From positions 124,001 to 188,000 of the forward strand of contig NZ_JACHIR010000003.1 in assembly GCF_014203355.1 (NCBI RefSeq): a stretch of DNA of 64,000 bases, in the 5' to 3' direction. The translations under genes were made by a program, and so were the position numbers. The notes beneath the pieces were generated by a model. The model was not told where the DNA came from. It saw only the letters and a program-made list of their open reading frames with translations, and ran no database searches. Shown here one piece after another: positions 30,993 to 39,547 of this stretch. Source of the DNA: Kutzneria kofuensis. Lineage in GTDB: Bacteria; Actinomycetota; Actinomycetes; Mycobacteriales; Pseudonocardiaceae. Positions within the stretch are counted from its first letter, which is position 1; each line of letters starts with the position of its first letter.

Positions 30993-32855
30993 TCAGCGCA
31001 GATGGTCGGCAACGGGCCCCAGAGTGACGAGACCGCTGCCGGCGCCGGCGAGTTCGGCGCCGGCCGGAGCGACGCGGGCGCGGAGTTCGGCCAGCAGGCC
31101 GCGGTCGTCAACCGCTTTGGCGGCGATGATCCGCAGGCAGCACAGGAGTTCGTACATCAGGTCGGCGGGCGGCTCGGGGGCGGCGTGGAGCGCGTCGCGG
31201 GCGGCGGCGTGATCTCCGTTGTCCAGCAACAGGAAGGGCTCGATCCACGGCCGGTACGGACCCCAGTCCGCCGCCGGATCCGCCTCGGAGTCCAGGGAGA
31301 ACAGGGCCAGCGGCAGCAGACCCCGTTCCACGCCCGGCATCCCGGTGCCCTCAAGCAGCAAGGCCGCTTCACGATAGGCCGAGGCGGAACGAGCGCGCAT
31401 GGCTCGGTACCAAGCGGTGAAGACGCCGACGAGCGGCAGTTCATGCCGTGCGGCAAGGCGATCCGCGGCGGCGGCGTGCGCGGAGGCGGCAGTGAAGTCG
31501 GCGACCGCGCTGCGGGCCTGCAGCCGGATGAGATGCCCGAGCACCTCGAAGGTGACCAGGTCATGCCGGGCAGCGAGCTCGATCAGTTCGGCGCCGACGG
31601 CGTCCCGTTGCGGCGACATGCCGGCCCGGGTGCAGGACTGCATGAACCGTCCATTGAGGGCGAAGGCGAGCAGCGCGGGGTCACCGAGTTCGCGGGCGAT
31701 GTCCTCGGCCTGGCCAGCGGCTTGCGGCCCGCGCGGTGACCGGGTGCCGCGCATCTCCAACGCCACGGTGGCCAGCAAACGGCAGCGAGAGGCGGGAATG
31801 TCCGGCAGCACGGCCAAAGTGCGCTCGGCGGCGGCGACGACCTCCCGTGCCTGCACGGGATCGTCGCTGCGGGTCCAGATCGCCGGAACGTCGTAGGCGC
31901 CGATCACCCGGGCGGTCAACGCCGGATCGCCGAACTCCTCGGCGGCGGTGATGGCGGCGAGCCGGTGTTCCTGTGCCGCCCGAAGGCCCCCGGTGACGGC
32001 GAGCGTGCGCAGCAGGCCGACCGTCGACTCCAGCCGGGCCCGCGAACCGACGGCCACGGTGCGGTCGTACACCTCGGCGGCACGCGTCCACACCCCGGGC
32101 GGATCGAGCCGGGGATCCTGGGCCAGCACATCGGCTTCGAGGCGGCGCAACCGGGGCCCGGGATCGAGCCCCAACTGGTCGGCCAGCATCGCCCGCGCCC
32201 GCCGCAGCACCGCCAACGCATCCGCCTGTCGGCCGGACTGGTACAAGGCCAGCGCCAGCAGCCGCCAACCCTCCTCGCGCCACGGGTGTTCCGTCACGTG
32301 AGCGTCGAGGTCGGGCACGGCCTGTGCCGCCGCGCCGGCAGCAAGCCTGGACGCCGCAAGGTTTTCCACGGCCCGCAAGCGCAACTCCGCCAGCCGGGAA
32401 CGCTCGGCCGCAGCCCACGGCTCCGAGGCGAACTCCGCGTAGGCCGGCCCGCGCCACAAGGCCAACGCCGCCGGAATCCGGTCGGCTACGAGGGATTCGA
32501 ACTCCCAGGCGTCCACATCCGTTGCCAGCAGGGCGTATCCGGGGCCATCCGTGACCAGCAGTCGGGACGGGGTACGCGGCGGACGCGAAGGCTCCAGCAC
32601 CCGGCGCAGGTCGGCGACGAAGGTCTGCACGGCCCCGACGGTGCCAGCCGGCGGCTCCTCCCACAGGTCCGCCACCAGCCGCGAGACCGGCACGACCCGG
32701 CGGCGGGCGACGATCAACCGGGCCAGCACGGCACGGTGCCGAAGTCCCTTCAACGCCAACGGCTCGCCACCGGCCCAGGCGGCGACGGGGCCGAGCACCC
32801 CGAACCGGACGGCTTGCTGATCGGTTGCTGATTGGCGGCCGGCAGGCTCGTGCAC
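30993..32855 (-). CDS. SARP-like regulator (winged helix + BTAD, no NB-ARC)
   Basis: 620 residues from a GTG at 32853-32855. OmpR-like winged helix (about 16-110, VRFGVLGPVAAWAGGEPL and VADLWEEPPAG), BTAD helical domain (about 115-260, WREEGWRLLALALYQSGRQADAL), then about 350 residues of helical repeats. There is no P-loop, unlike the SARP at 6704. The start codon abuts the ATG of the divergent hydrolase (GTGCAC|ATG), leaving no intergenic DNA. Target unknown; the adjacent hydrolase is a candidate. Confidence 0.88.
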   Translation of the reverse strand: MHEPAGRQSATDQQAVRFGVLGPVAAWAGGEPLALKGLRHRAVLARLIVARRRVVPVSRLVADLWEEPPAGTVGAVQTFVADLRRVLEPSRPPRTPSRLLVTDGPGYALLATDVDAWEFESLVADRIPAALALWRGPAYAEFASEPWAAAERSRLAELRLRAVENLAASRLAAGAAAQAVPDLDAHVTEHPWREEGWRLLALALYQSGRQADALAVLRRARAMLADQLGLDPGPRLRRLEADVLAQDPRLDPPGVWTRAAEVYDRTVAVGSRARLESTVGLLRTLAVTGGLRAAQEHRLAAITAAEEFGDPALTARVIGAYDVPAIWTRSDDPVQAREVVAAAERTLAVLPDIPASRCRLLATVALEMRGTRSPRGPQAAGQAEDIARELGDPALLAFALNGRFMQSCTRAGMSPQRDAVGAELIELAARHDLVTFEVLGHLIRLQARSAVADFTAASAHAAAADRLAARHELPLVGVFTAWYRAMRARSASAYREAALLLEGTGMPGVERGLLPLALFSLDSEADPAADWGPYRPWIEPFLLLDNGDHAAARDALHAAPEPPADLMYELLCCLRIIAAKAVDDRGLLAELRARVAPAGAELAGAGSGLVTLGPVADHLR

Positions 32856-33692
32856 ATGACCACTATTCCCGGCTTCCGGACCCACCGCATCCCCGTCGCC
32901 GAGGGCGTCGCGCTGCACGTCGCGGTCGGCGGAACCGGCCGGCCGATCGTGCTGCTGCACGGGTTCCCGCAGACGCACCTGATGTGGCGGTACGTCGCCG
33001 CCGACCTGGCCGCCGACCACACGGTGATCTGCCCCGACCTGCGCGGCTACGGGGCCAGCGACAAGCCGGACCACGGCTACGACAAGCGCACGATGGCCGC
33101 CGACATCGTCGCGGTGGCCGGTGAACTCGGCCACGACGAGTTCGCGCTCGCCGGCCACGACCGCGGCGCCCTCGTCGCCTTCCGCGCCGGCCTGGACCAC
33201 CCGGACAAGATCACGCACCTGACCTGCCTGGACGTGGTGCCCACTCTTGACATGTGGGACGTCATGCACGGGACGGCCGCCGCGGTCGGCTTCCACCTGT
33301 ACCTGATGGCGCAGCCGCCCGGCCTGCCGGAGCGGTTGATCGCCGCCAGCCCCGACGTGTTCTTCGGCCACTTCCTCGACGCCTGGACCCGCGACCCCGG
33401 GGCGATCCCGCCGGACGTCCGGGCCCACTACCTCGACGCGTGCCGACACGCCGTGCCGTCGATCGTGCGGGATTTTCGCGCATCGTCCACGATCGACGTC
33501 GAGCACGACACCCAGGACAAGGGCGACAACCAGCTCCGGATGCCCGTGACCGTGCTCCAACAGGACTGGGGTCTCGGCGGCGAGGAGCTGTGGCGGGCGT
33601 GGGCCCCGAAGCTCGACCACCGCACGGTGACCTGCGGCCACTTCATGGCCGAGGAGGATCCGAAGCTGATCGCGGACGTGCTCAGGGCTTGA
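32856..33692 (+). CDS. Alpha/beta hydrolase, dehalogenase/epoxide-hydrolase type
   Basis: 278 residues. HGFPQTHLMW (oxyanion region, 35-44), DLRGYGASDKP (61-71) and nucleophile elbow GHDRG with D102 point to the haloalkane dehalogenase/fluoroacetate dehalogenase/epoxide hydrolase branch. The catalytic His is H262 in CGHFMAEEDP. An Asp nucleophile excludes a simple esterase. The start ATG at 32856 directly adjoins the SARP start. It overlaps the TetR gene tail-to-tail by 11 nt. Confidence 0.9.
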   Translation: MTTIPGFRTHRIPVAEGVALHVAVGGTGRPIVLLHGFPQTHLMWRYVAADLAADHTVICPDLRGYGASDKPDHGYDKRTMAADIVAVAGELGHDEFALAGHDRGALVAFRAGLDHPDKITHLTCLDVVPTLDMWDVMHGTAAAVGFHLYLMAQPPGLPERLIAASPDVFFGHFLDAWTRDPGAIPPDVRAHYLDACRHAVPSIVRDFRASSTIDVEHDTQDKGDNQLRMPVTVLQQDWGLGGEELWRAWAPKLDHRTVTCGHFMAEEDPKLIADVLRA

Positions 33693-34167
33693 GGGCCCGG
33701 ATCTCGGCCACGACCTCCGCGCCGGACGGAGCGGTGTCGGGATCCACCAGCCATTGCAGCATCAGGCCGGTCAGGATCGCGTTCGGCACCGAGCCGCCGA
33801 GTCCCTCCCGTGCCTCGCGCTGCCCGGCGGCCAGGTGCTCGCGGATCTCCTCGTTCCGCTCGGCCTGCACGATCGCCTCCAGCTGGGCCACCCACAGCGT
33901 CCGGTGCGTGGTGAAGGTGTCGATCAGCGCCTGCCACCGGTGTTCCGGGTCGACGTCGGCCAGCCGGCTGGCCATCTCGTCGCCGAGCTCGTCCATCGCC
34001 TCCATGACGGCCTGGGTGAGCAGCGCCTCCCGGGAGCCGAAGTGGTAGCCGATGGCCGCGTGGTTCACGCCGGCGGCGGCGGCGATGTCGCGGACGGTGG
34101 TGCGCGCCCAGCCACGCTCGATCAGGCACTGCTTGGCGCCGGCCAGCAGATCCTCACGGTTGCCCAT
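33682..34167 (-). CDS. TetR family transcriptional regulator
   Basis: 161 residues. HTH at about 10-55 with TTVRDIAAAAGVNHAAIGYHF and REALL; the C-terminal ligand domain is short. It is divergent from an FAD monooxygenase, with an 84-bp gap full of dyads and a direct CCAAATGGAT repeat. It probably represses that monooxygenase and itself. Confidence 0.92.
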   Translation of the reverse strand: MGNREDLLAGAKQCLIERGWARTTVRDIAAAAGVNHAAIGYHFGSREALLTQAVMEAMDELGDEMASRLADVDPEHRWQALIDTFTTHRTLWVAQLEAIVQAERNEEIREHLAAGQREAREGLGGSVPNAILTGLMLQWLVDPDTAPSGAEVVAEIRALKP

Positions 34168-34189
34168 GCCGGAGAGCCTAGCCCAGGGC

Positions 34190-34232
34190 TTAACCAAGCG
34201 GTTTATCCAAATGGATTGACCAAATGGATAAG
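34190..34232. promoter_or_regulatory. Clustered operator-like repeats between TetR and monooxygenase
   Basis: CCAAATGGAT occurs twice (34207-34216, 34220-34229, 13 bp apart). The first copy lies in the dyad ATCCA-AA-TGGAT, and an outer dyad TTATCCA/TGGATAA spans 34203-34231. A further AACC-AAGC-GGTT dyad (34192-34203) precedes it. The arrangement suggests more than one TetR dimer. Confidence 0.55.
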
Positions 34233-34251
34233 ACGTGGCTACGGTGACGCC

Positions 34252-35283
34252 ATGACCAAGGTGCTGATCTCCGGCGCGAGCGTGGCGGGACCCGCCCTCG
34301 CCTACTTCCTGTCCGACCACTGCGACGTGACGGTGGTCGAGCGGGCGCCGGGGCCGCGGGACAGCGGCTGGGCGATCGACTTCCGCGGCGGCGCCATCGA
34401 GGTGCTGGCCGAACTCGGCATCTCGGACCGGATCCGCGACCTCGACACGAGGTCCCGCGGCACGGCGGTGCTGGACGCGGACGGCGCGAAGACCGGGGAG
34501 CTGCCGCGGGAGGTGTTCTCCGGTGAGCTGGAGGTGCCCAAGCGGGACCTGACCCGGCTGCTGCACGAGATCACCGCCGACCGTGCGCGCTACGTCTTCG
34601 ATGACTCGATTACGTCCATCCGGGACGGGCACGTCGAGTTCGAGCGGAGCCCGGCCGCCGACTACGACCTGGTGATCGGCGCGGACGGCGTGTACTCGAA
34701 GGTCCGCCGGCTGGCGTTCGGCCCGGCCGGCCTGCTCCACCTGGGCCTGTCCGGGGTCGGCTTCAGCATGCCCAACCACCTGGGCCTGGACCACAGTGGA
34801 CTGCTCTGGCAGCACGGCGGCGCGTTCGTCTACCTGTTCAGCGGCAACGATCCGGACCGTCTCACCGTGGGCCTGTCGTTCGGCACGGAGTCACCGGAAC
34901 TGGACCGGCGCTCCCGGGCCGAGCAGGAGCGGGCCACCCGGGCCGCGTTCGCCGGCCACGGCTGGGAGATCCCGCGCCTGCTGGACGCGATGGCCGCCGC
35001 CGACGACTTCTGGTTCGGCTCCACCTGCCAGGTGCGGATCGACTCCTGGTCGGCCGGCCGGGTCGCGCTGGTCGGCGACGCCGGCTACTGCGCCGCGCCG
35101 ACCAGCGGCATGGGCACCTCGCAGGCGTTGATCGGGGCGCGGACCCTGGCCCGGTGCCTCCTTGAGACCAGCGACCACGAGGCGGCGCTCGTGGCGTACG
35201 AGCGGGAACTCCGTCCGTACGTGGCCGAGAACCAGGAGATCGGCCGGGCGCACGCTCAGAGCTTGACGGCCACTCCCGCGTAA
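34252..35283 (+). CDS. FAD-dependent monooxygenase
   Basis: 343 residues. FAD fold ISGASVAGPALAYFL (6-20) with the GxSxxG variant, RGGAIEVLAELGI, DG motif GADGVYSKVRR and GD motif VGDAGYCAAPTSGMGTSQALIGA. It is closely similar in layout to the monooxygenase at 56087-57298, so the two are probably paralogues of the TetX/aklavinone-hydroxylase-like group. Regulation by the divergent TetR is expected. The substrate is unknown. It overlaps the following convergent methyltransferase gene by 28 nt. Confidence 0.9.
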   Translation: MTKVLISGASVAGPALAYFLSDHCDVTVVERAPGPRDSGWAIDFRGGAIEVLAELGISDRIRDLDTRSRGTAVLDADGAKTGELPREVFSGELEVPKRDLTRLLHEITADRARYVFDDSITSIRDGHVEFERSPAADYDLVIGADGVYSKVRRLAFGPAGLLHLGLSGVGFSMPNHLGLDHSGLLWQHGGAFVYLFSGNDPDRLTVGLSFGTESPELDRRSRAEQERATRAAFAGHGWEIPRLLDAMAAADDFWFGSTCQVRIDSWSAGRVALVGDAGYCAAPTSGMGTSQALIGARTLARCLLETSDHEAALVAYERELRPYVAENQEIGRAHAQSLTATPA

Positions 35284-36071
35284 CCGGCGTTCGGGATGTC
35301 GAACGCGGGGCCGGCGTCGGCCGGATCCGGGCGCCAGTCGGGAATCCACACCACGCCCGGCTCGACCAGTTCCCACCCGTGGAACAGGGCCTGAACCTCC
35401 CGCCGGGTGCGCAGCCGCACCTGGGCGACGGACTTCTCGTACATCTCGCGCGCCCCGTGCAGGTGCTCGTCCGGCATGTTCTCCGTGTTGGGGCTGCCGT
35501 GGGCGATCGCCAGCATGCTGCCGGGCGGCAGCGCCTCCCGGAACCTCGCCAGGATCCCGACCGGATCGTCCTCGTCCCGGATGAAGTGCAGGATCATGAT
35601 CAGCATGACCGCTACCGGCCGGTCGAGGTCCAGGGTGCCGCGCAGCTCCGGGCTGTCCAGGATCTCCACCGGGTCGCGCAGGTCGCCCCGCAGCACGGTG
35701 GTCGTCGGGTCGTCGCCCAGCATCTGCCGCGTGTGGCTGACGGCGACCGGATCGGTGTCCACGTACACCACCCGCGACTGCGGGTCGGCGGCGCGGGCGA
35801 TCTCGTGCACGTTGCCGACGGTCGGGATGCCGGAGCCGATGTCCAGGAACTGGGTCACGCCCGACGCGGCGCACATCCGCACCGCGCGGCGCAGGAACGC
35901 CCGGCTGGCCTGCGCCATCCGCGGCCCCTCCGGCATCAGCCGCAGCATCTGCTTGGCCACCTCGCGGTCCACCGCGAAGTTGTGCGAGCCGTCCAGGAAC
36001 CAGTCCCAGATGCGGCTGATGCTGGGCTGGTCGATGTCCACGTCCGGCGGCGCCCAGGCGGGTCGTTCCAT
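35256..36071 (-). CDS. SAM-dependent methyltransferase, DUF574 family
   Basis: 271 residues from the ATG at 36069-36071 with AGGGTGA upstream. Family hallmarks: N-terminal PDVDIDQPSISRIWDWFLDG, NFAVDRE, FLDIGSGIPTVGNVHEIA (SAM site, about 93-110) and VYVDTDPVAVSH. DUF574 methyltransferases are abundant in actinomycetes, often in several copies, with largely unknown substrates. A second copy lies at 50422 (similar start: ERPxWAPxDVDI). Confidence 0.9.
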   Translation of the reverse strand: MERPAWAPPDVDIDQPSISRIWDWFLDGSHNFAVDREVAKQMLRLMPEGPRMAQASRAFLRRAVRMCAASGVTQFLDIGSGIPTVGNVHEIARAADPQSRVVYVDTDPVAVSHTRQMLGDDPTTTVLRGDLRDPVEILDSPELRGTLDLDRPVAVMLIMILHFIRDEDDPVGILARFREALPPGSMLAIAHGSPNTENMPDEHLHGAREMYEKSVAQVRLRTRREVQALFHGWELVEPGVVWIPDWRPDPADAGPAFDIPNAGYAGVAVKL

Positions 36072-36106
36072 GACCGTCACCCTAGAACACCGCCGGACCC
36101 CGGTTG

Positions 36107-37279
36107 CTAACGATCGAACTCCGGGATCAGCTCGCCGATCAGCCGGATGCTGGTGTCCACCGCCTCGTCGGGGATGCTGCCGATCTGGTGCAGGCACATC
36201 AGCCGGTCGATGCCCAGGTCGGCGTAGGTGCTCAGCTTCTCCCGGCACGTCTCGGGGCTGCCGACGATCAGCGACTGCTGCGCGCTGAGCACCGTGAACA
36301 GCTCCTCCTCCGGCACGTCCTCGCCCTGCAGCACCCGGCCGATCAGCAGCTGGGCGTCGGTCGGGGCGTTGTCGATCTCGCCGCGCAGGAAGTCGCCGGT
36401 GAGCCCGCCGCCGTCGGGGGAGTCCAGCAGCTCCTGGTGGCGCTGCATGGTGGCGGCGAACTCGGTTGCCGCCTCGAAGAAGCGCAGCGCCGTCACGGTG
36501 TACCAGGCGGCGGCCGCGGCGGCGCCGTTGCGCATCGCCTGCTCGTCGGTCTCCGCGCAGTGCACGAACGTGAAGTAGCCGACCTGATTGTTCACGAACG
36601 AGCCCACCGGCTCGGTGCAGGCCTCGGCCGCCGCCCGGTACAGCTTGATCATTCGGCCGACCCGTTCCAGCGACTCCCACATGGTCGTGCCCAGCACGCC
36701 GACGCCGCGCCGGCCGGCGTCCTCGAACGACGTGGGGCTGGCCGCCGCCTGCCACAGCGGCGGGTGCGGCCGCTGCAGCGGCTTCGGTCCGATCGAGACG
36801 TTCTCGATCCGGTAGTTCTCGCTGTGGTAGGAGAAATCGTCGGTGGTCCACATCTTGGGGACCATCTCGAACGCCTCCTGCGTCTGCGCCCGGGCCTGCG
36901 CCGGCTCGATGCCGAACAGCCGCCACTCCGGGATGGTGGAGCGGGTCAGGCCCAGTTCGACGCGGCCGCCGCTGAGGTGGTCCAGCGTCGCCGCCCGCTC
37001 CGCCACCCGGATCGGGTGGTTGAACCGGCCGGGCGCCAGCACAGCGGAGTGGCCGATCCGGATCCGGTTGGTGTGCTGGGCGATCGCGGCCAGCACCAGT
37101 TCCGGCGCCGAGGACAGGCTGAACTCGCCGGCCCCGTGGTGCTCGACCTGCCACCAGCAGCCGTAGCCCAGCTCGTCGGCCAGCTTCGCCTGCTCGATGG
37201 CCCGCCGGAAGCGGTGCTGCTCGTGGCCCGGCGGCCACGGCCGGGGATTCTGGATCTCGTTGAACAGATCGATCTTCAC
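36107..37279 (-). CDS. LLM class flavin-dependent oxidoreductase (luciferase-like)
   Basis: 390 residues from a GTG at 37277-37279. Bacterial-luciferase TIM-barrel: KIDLFNEIQNPRPWPPGHE start, WWQVEHHGAG, NRIRIGHSAVLAP, RVAERAATLDHLSGGRVELGL and YRAAAE. It uses FMNH2 or F420 from a partner reductase and inserts oxygen into an unknown substrate. It is upstream of the DUF574 gene on the same strand with a 35-bp gap, so the two may form an operon. Confidence 0.92.
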   Translation of the reverse strand: MKIDLFNEIQNPRPWPPGHEQHRFRRAIEQAKLADELGYGCWWQVEHHGAGEFSLSSAPELVLAAIAQHTNRIRIGHSAVLAPGRFNHPIRVAERAATLDHLSGGRVELGLTRSTIPEWRLFGIEPAQARAQTQEAFEMVPKMWTTDDFSYHSENYRIENVSIGPKPLQRPHPPLWQAAASPTSFEDAGRRGVGVLGTTMWESLERVGRMIKLYRAAAEACTEPVGSFVNNQVGYFTFVHCAETDEQAMRNGAAAAAAWYTVTALRFFEAATEFAATMQRHQELLDSPDGGGLTGDFLRGEIDNAPTDAQLLIGRVLQGEDVPEEELFTVLSAQQSLIVGSPETCREKLSTYADLGIDRLMCLHQIGSIPDEAVDTSIRLIGELIPEFDR

Positions 37280-37557
37280 GGCGGACGCCCCTTCGTCGCG
37301 ACGGTCACTGCACGCTGATGTCTGCCGACCGAGCGTGGTCGTTACAGGGCGGCGTTTACCTGGGCGTATGTCCGGGAACGCTCCCGCAGAGTTCCCTGGG
37401 AATCCCTCGACGGAGCGCGGGTGGCGAAGGTACGGTCTCCCCGCCGGCTCGCGACAGATCGGGCAACTGGGGGCGGCTTTCGGACAGGGGTGTCCGGGAG
37501 TGTCGTCGTCGTGCCGGCTCCCTGCGCTGGTTGGAATCCACAAGAAGGAGCGCAACG
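37280..37557. other. Divergent region between LLM and MpaB-family genes
   Basis: 278 bp without a gene. It contains GGGAAC (37374-37379) and GTTCCC (37391-37396) as a 6-11-6 dyad, and an overlapping TTCCC-T-GGGAA dyad (37392-37402). These could be operator half-sites for either gene. The strong ribosome site AAGAAGGAG (37542-37550) of the MpaB-family gene lies at its end. Confidence 0.4.
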
Positions 37558-38388
37558 TTGTCGCCGGTCAACCTGCCTGTTGCCGCCGTTACGTGTGAGT
37601 CCCTGCGTCCGCTGCGTGACGGGTTCGACACGCCGCGTACCCGGACCGACGGCGGCCTCGTCAGCGACGACTCGGTCCTGCGCCGCTACTGCGCGCCCTG
37701 GCTGCCGATGGTGCTCGGCGGCTGGTCGGCGTACACCACGCTGGTCCTGGTGGACCACATGAGACAGTCCATTTCGATGGCGATGGCCCGTCGGCCCAAC
37801 TTCAACGAGTTCCGCCAACTCACGCGGGGCATGCTGATCGCCATCTTCGGTGACACCGAACAGGTTGAGGCCCAGCGCAAGGGCGCCTGGGAGGCGCACG
37901 ACCGGTTGCGTGGGATCGATGCGGACGGTCGCGAGTGGACGGCGAACGACCCGGAGCTGACCACCCGGGTGTACACCGTGCTGATCCGTCATCTGCTTGC
38001 CGCCCAGGAGAGGCTGATCGGCCCGCTCGATGAGTCCGATCGGGACGCCTACTGCGCGGACGCGGTGCGCACGGTCGGTCACGTGTTCGGCACAACCCGT
38101 GCTCTCCCCGTCACTTTCGCCGAACTGTCCACACAGTACGACCACATCGTGGCCGAGGAGCTGACCGTCACGCCGGAGGCGCTGGAGGTGTTCCGGGAGA
38201 ACCGGACGCTGTGCGTCAAGGGCGTGCCGATGGAGGACCTGGTGCGGGCCACCGCCGACCTGCTCGACCCGGAGGTGGCGGAGATCTTCGGCATCGACCG
38301 GTCACTGCCGGTCTGCTTCCCCCCGATCGATCTGGCCACGGTGACCGAGGACGACCTGCTGCCGCTGGCCTGCCTCAGCCGGCGGTAG
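37558..38388 (+). CDS. MpaB/DUF2236 family heme oxygenase, TTG start
   Basis: 276 residues. The TTG at 37558 is chosen because AAGAAGGAG stands 7 nt upstream. Family features are the RQLTRGMLIAIFGDTEQVEA block, the H-D-R segment EAHDRLRGIDADGREW, ELTTRVYTVLIRHLLAA and a later QYDHIVAEEL. Members (MpaB', rubber oxygenase Lcp) bind heme b and cleave or oxidise substrates with O2. The substrate here is unknown. It overlaps the FAD monooxygenase of the XRE-ImmA operon by 14 nt, convergent. Confidence 0.8.
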   Translation: MSPVNLPVAAVTCESLRPLRDGFDTPRTRTDGGLVSDDSVLRRYCAPWLPMVLGGWSAYTTLVLVDHMRQSISMAMARRPNFNEFRQLTRGMLIAIFGDTEQVEAQRKGAWEAHDRLRGIDADGREWTANDPELTTRVYTVLIRHLLAAQERLIGPLDESDRDAYCADAVRTVGHVFGTTRALPVTFAELSTQYDHIVAEELTVTPEALEVFRENRTLCVKGVPMEDLVRATADLLDPEVAEIFGIDRSLPVCFPPIDLATVTEDDLLPLACLSRR

Positions 38389-39547
38389 TGCGGTCGCTGT
38401 CCCAGTCGATGTGGTGCAGGTGCAGCCAGTCGACGTCGGGGTTGCGCGCGCGGCGGGCGACGGCCCGATCCCGCAGCAGCCGTCGCAACGGCCCGGGGAC
38501 GCGCGGCCCGAGCTTGCGGAACCCGGTGCGCACAACGCGTTCCACCCGTTCCCGCCGGAGCCGCTCGTAGGCGAGCAGGGCGGCAGTGGTGTCCGGATCG
38601 TCGCGCAGGCACTTGGCCAGCGTGACGGCGTCCTCGATGGCCATGGACGCACCCTGTGTGGTCGACGGTGAGGCGACGTGCAGCGCGTCGCCGACCAGAG
38701 TCATGCCGGCGCGGGACCAGGTCGGCAGGGAAGGCAGTTGGTAGCACGCGGTCGCGGTGAGTTGCTCGTCGGCCGTCGCCCGGATCGCCTGTACGGTGCC
38801 GATCCGGTCGCCGGCGAACAGATCGCCGAGCCGTTGTCGCAGCACGGCGGGGGAGACGCCGGCCAATTCCTGTTCGCCACAGGGAACATTGGCGAACCAC
38901 CACGTCTCGCCGTCCGGCGCGGTGATGTGCCCGCACGTGGCGCGGCGGCCGAAGTACATGTAGTAGCAATCCCGGTGGCTGGCCGGCAGCACGTCCCGGG
39001 CCGCGCCCATCGCGATGTTCCAGCCGGTGTAGGCGGGTTGCGGGGCGTTCGGGTCGATCAGGGTACGGGTCGTCGAGTGCACGCCGTCCGCGCCGATCAG
39101 CAGATCGCCGCCGGTGCGGGTGCCGTCGCCGAAGAACGCCGTCACGCTGCCGTGATGGCGGACGCCGACCAGCCGCTTGCCGTGCACGATCTCGACCCCG
39201 CGCCGCCGCGCCTCCTCGACGAGCACCCGGTACAGGTCGGCGCGGCGCATCGTGCGCGGGCCGTGCTCCGGATCGGGACTGGGGATGGTGAGCACGCCGA
39301 GCCGGCGGTCGTGGCCGTTGAGCATGCGCACCTCCTTGGAGGCGAACGACCGGTCGAGCACCAGGTGCTCGGCGTCGATCGCGCGCAGCGCGTCCAGGCC
39401 GTTGGCCATGATCGTCAGGAATGCGCCCCTGCCGTCGGCGCCGGTCGGGTGCGCCTCGTACACGGCGGCGTTCATGCCGGCATGGCGCAGCGCGATCGCT
39501 GTCGTCAGGCCGGAAATCCCGCCGCCGACGACCAGCACCCGGCTCAT
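38375..39547 (-). CDS. FAD-dependent monooxygenase, last gene of the XRE-ImmA operon
   Basis: 390 residues. FAD fold VLVVGGGISGLTTAIALRHAG (split 4-24), DG motif GADGVHSTTRTL, GD motif VGDALHVASPSTTQGASMAIED. The C-terminal tail is basic then acidic. Its ATG overlaps the stop of the upstream membrane protein as ATGA (39544-39547), so it is translationally coupled to that gene and to the peptidase and HTH genes before it. It therefore likely acts in the same pathway as the seven-helix protein. Confidence 0.9.
   Translation of the reverse strand: MSRVLVVGGGISGLTTAIALRHAGMNAAVYEAHPTGADGRGAFLTIMANGLDALRAIDAEHLVLDRSFASKEVRMLNGHDRRLGVLTIPSPDPEHGPRTMRRADLYRVLVEEARRRGVEIVHGKRLVGVRHHGSVTAFFGDGTRTGGDLLIGADGVHSTTRTLIDPNAPQPAYTGWNIAMGAARDVLPASHRDCYYMYFGRRATCGHITAPDGETWWFANVPCGEQELAGVSPAVLRQRLGDLFAGDRIGTVQAIRATADEQLTATACYQLPSLPTWSRAGMTLVGDALHVASPSTTQGASMAIEDAVTLAKCLRDDPDTTAALLAYERLRRERVERVVRTGFRKLGPRVPGPLRRLLRDRAVARRARNPDVDWLHLHHIDWDSDRTTAG

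Noticed and set aside
28082-31111. A 1000-codon antisense frame opposite the LAL regulator.
   Set aside because: High-GC shadow; no start with ribosome site and no recognisable domain, while the plus-strand frame has ATPase and LuxR motifs.
37318-37557. N-terminal extension of the MpaB-family gene.
   Set aside because: TTG at 37558 has a perfect ribosome site, and the extension is low-complexity and of unlikely composition.
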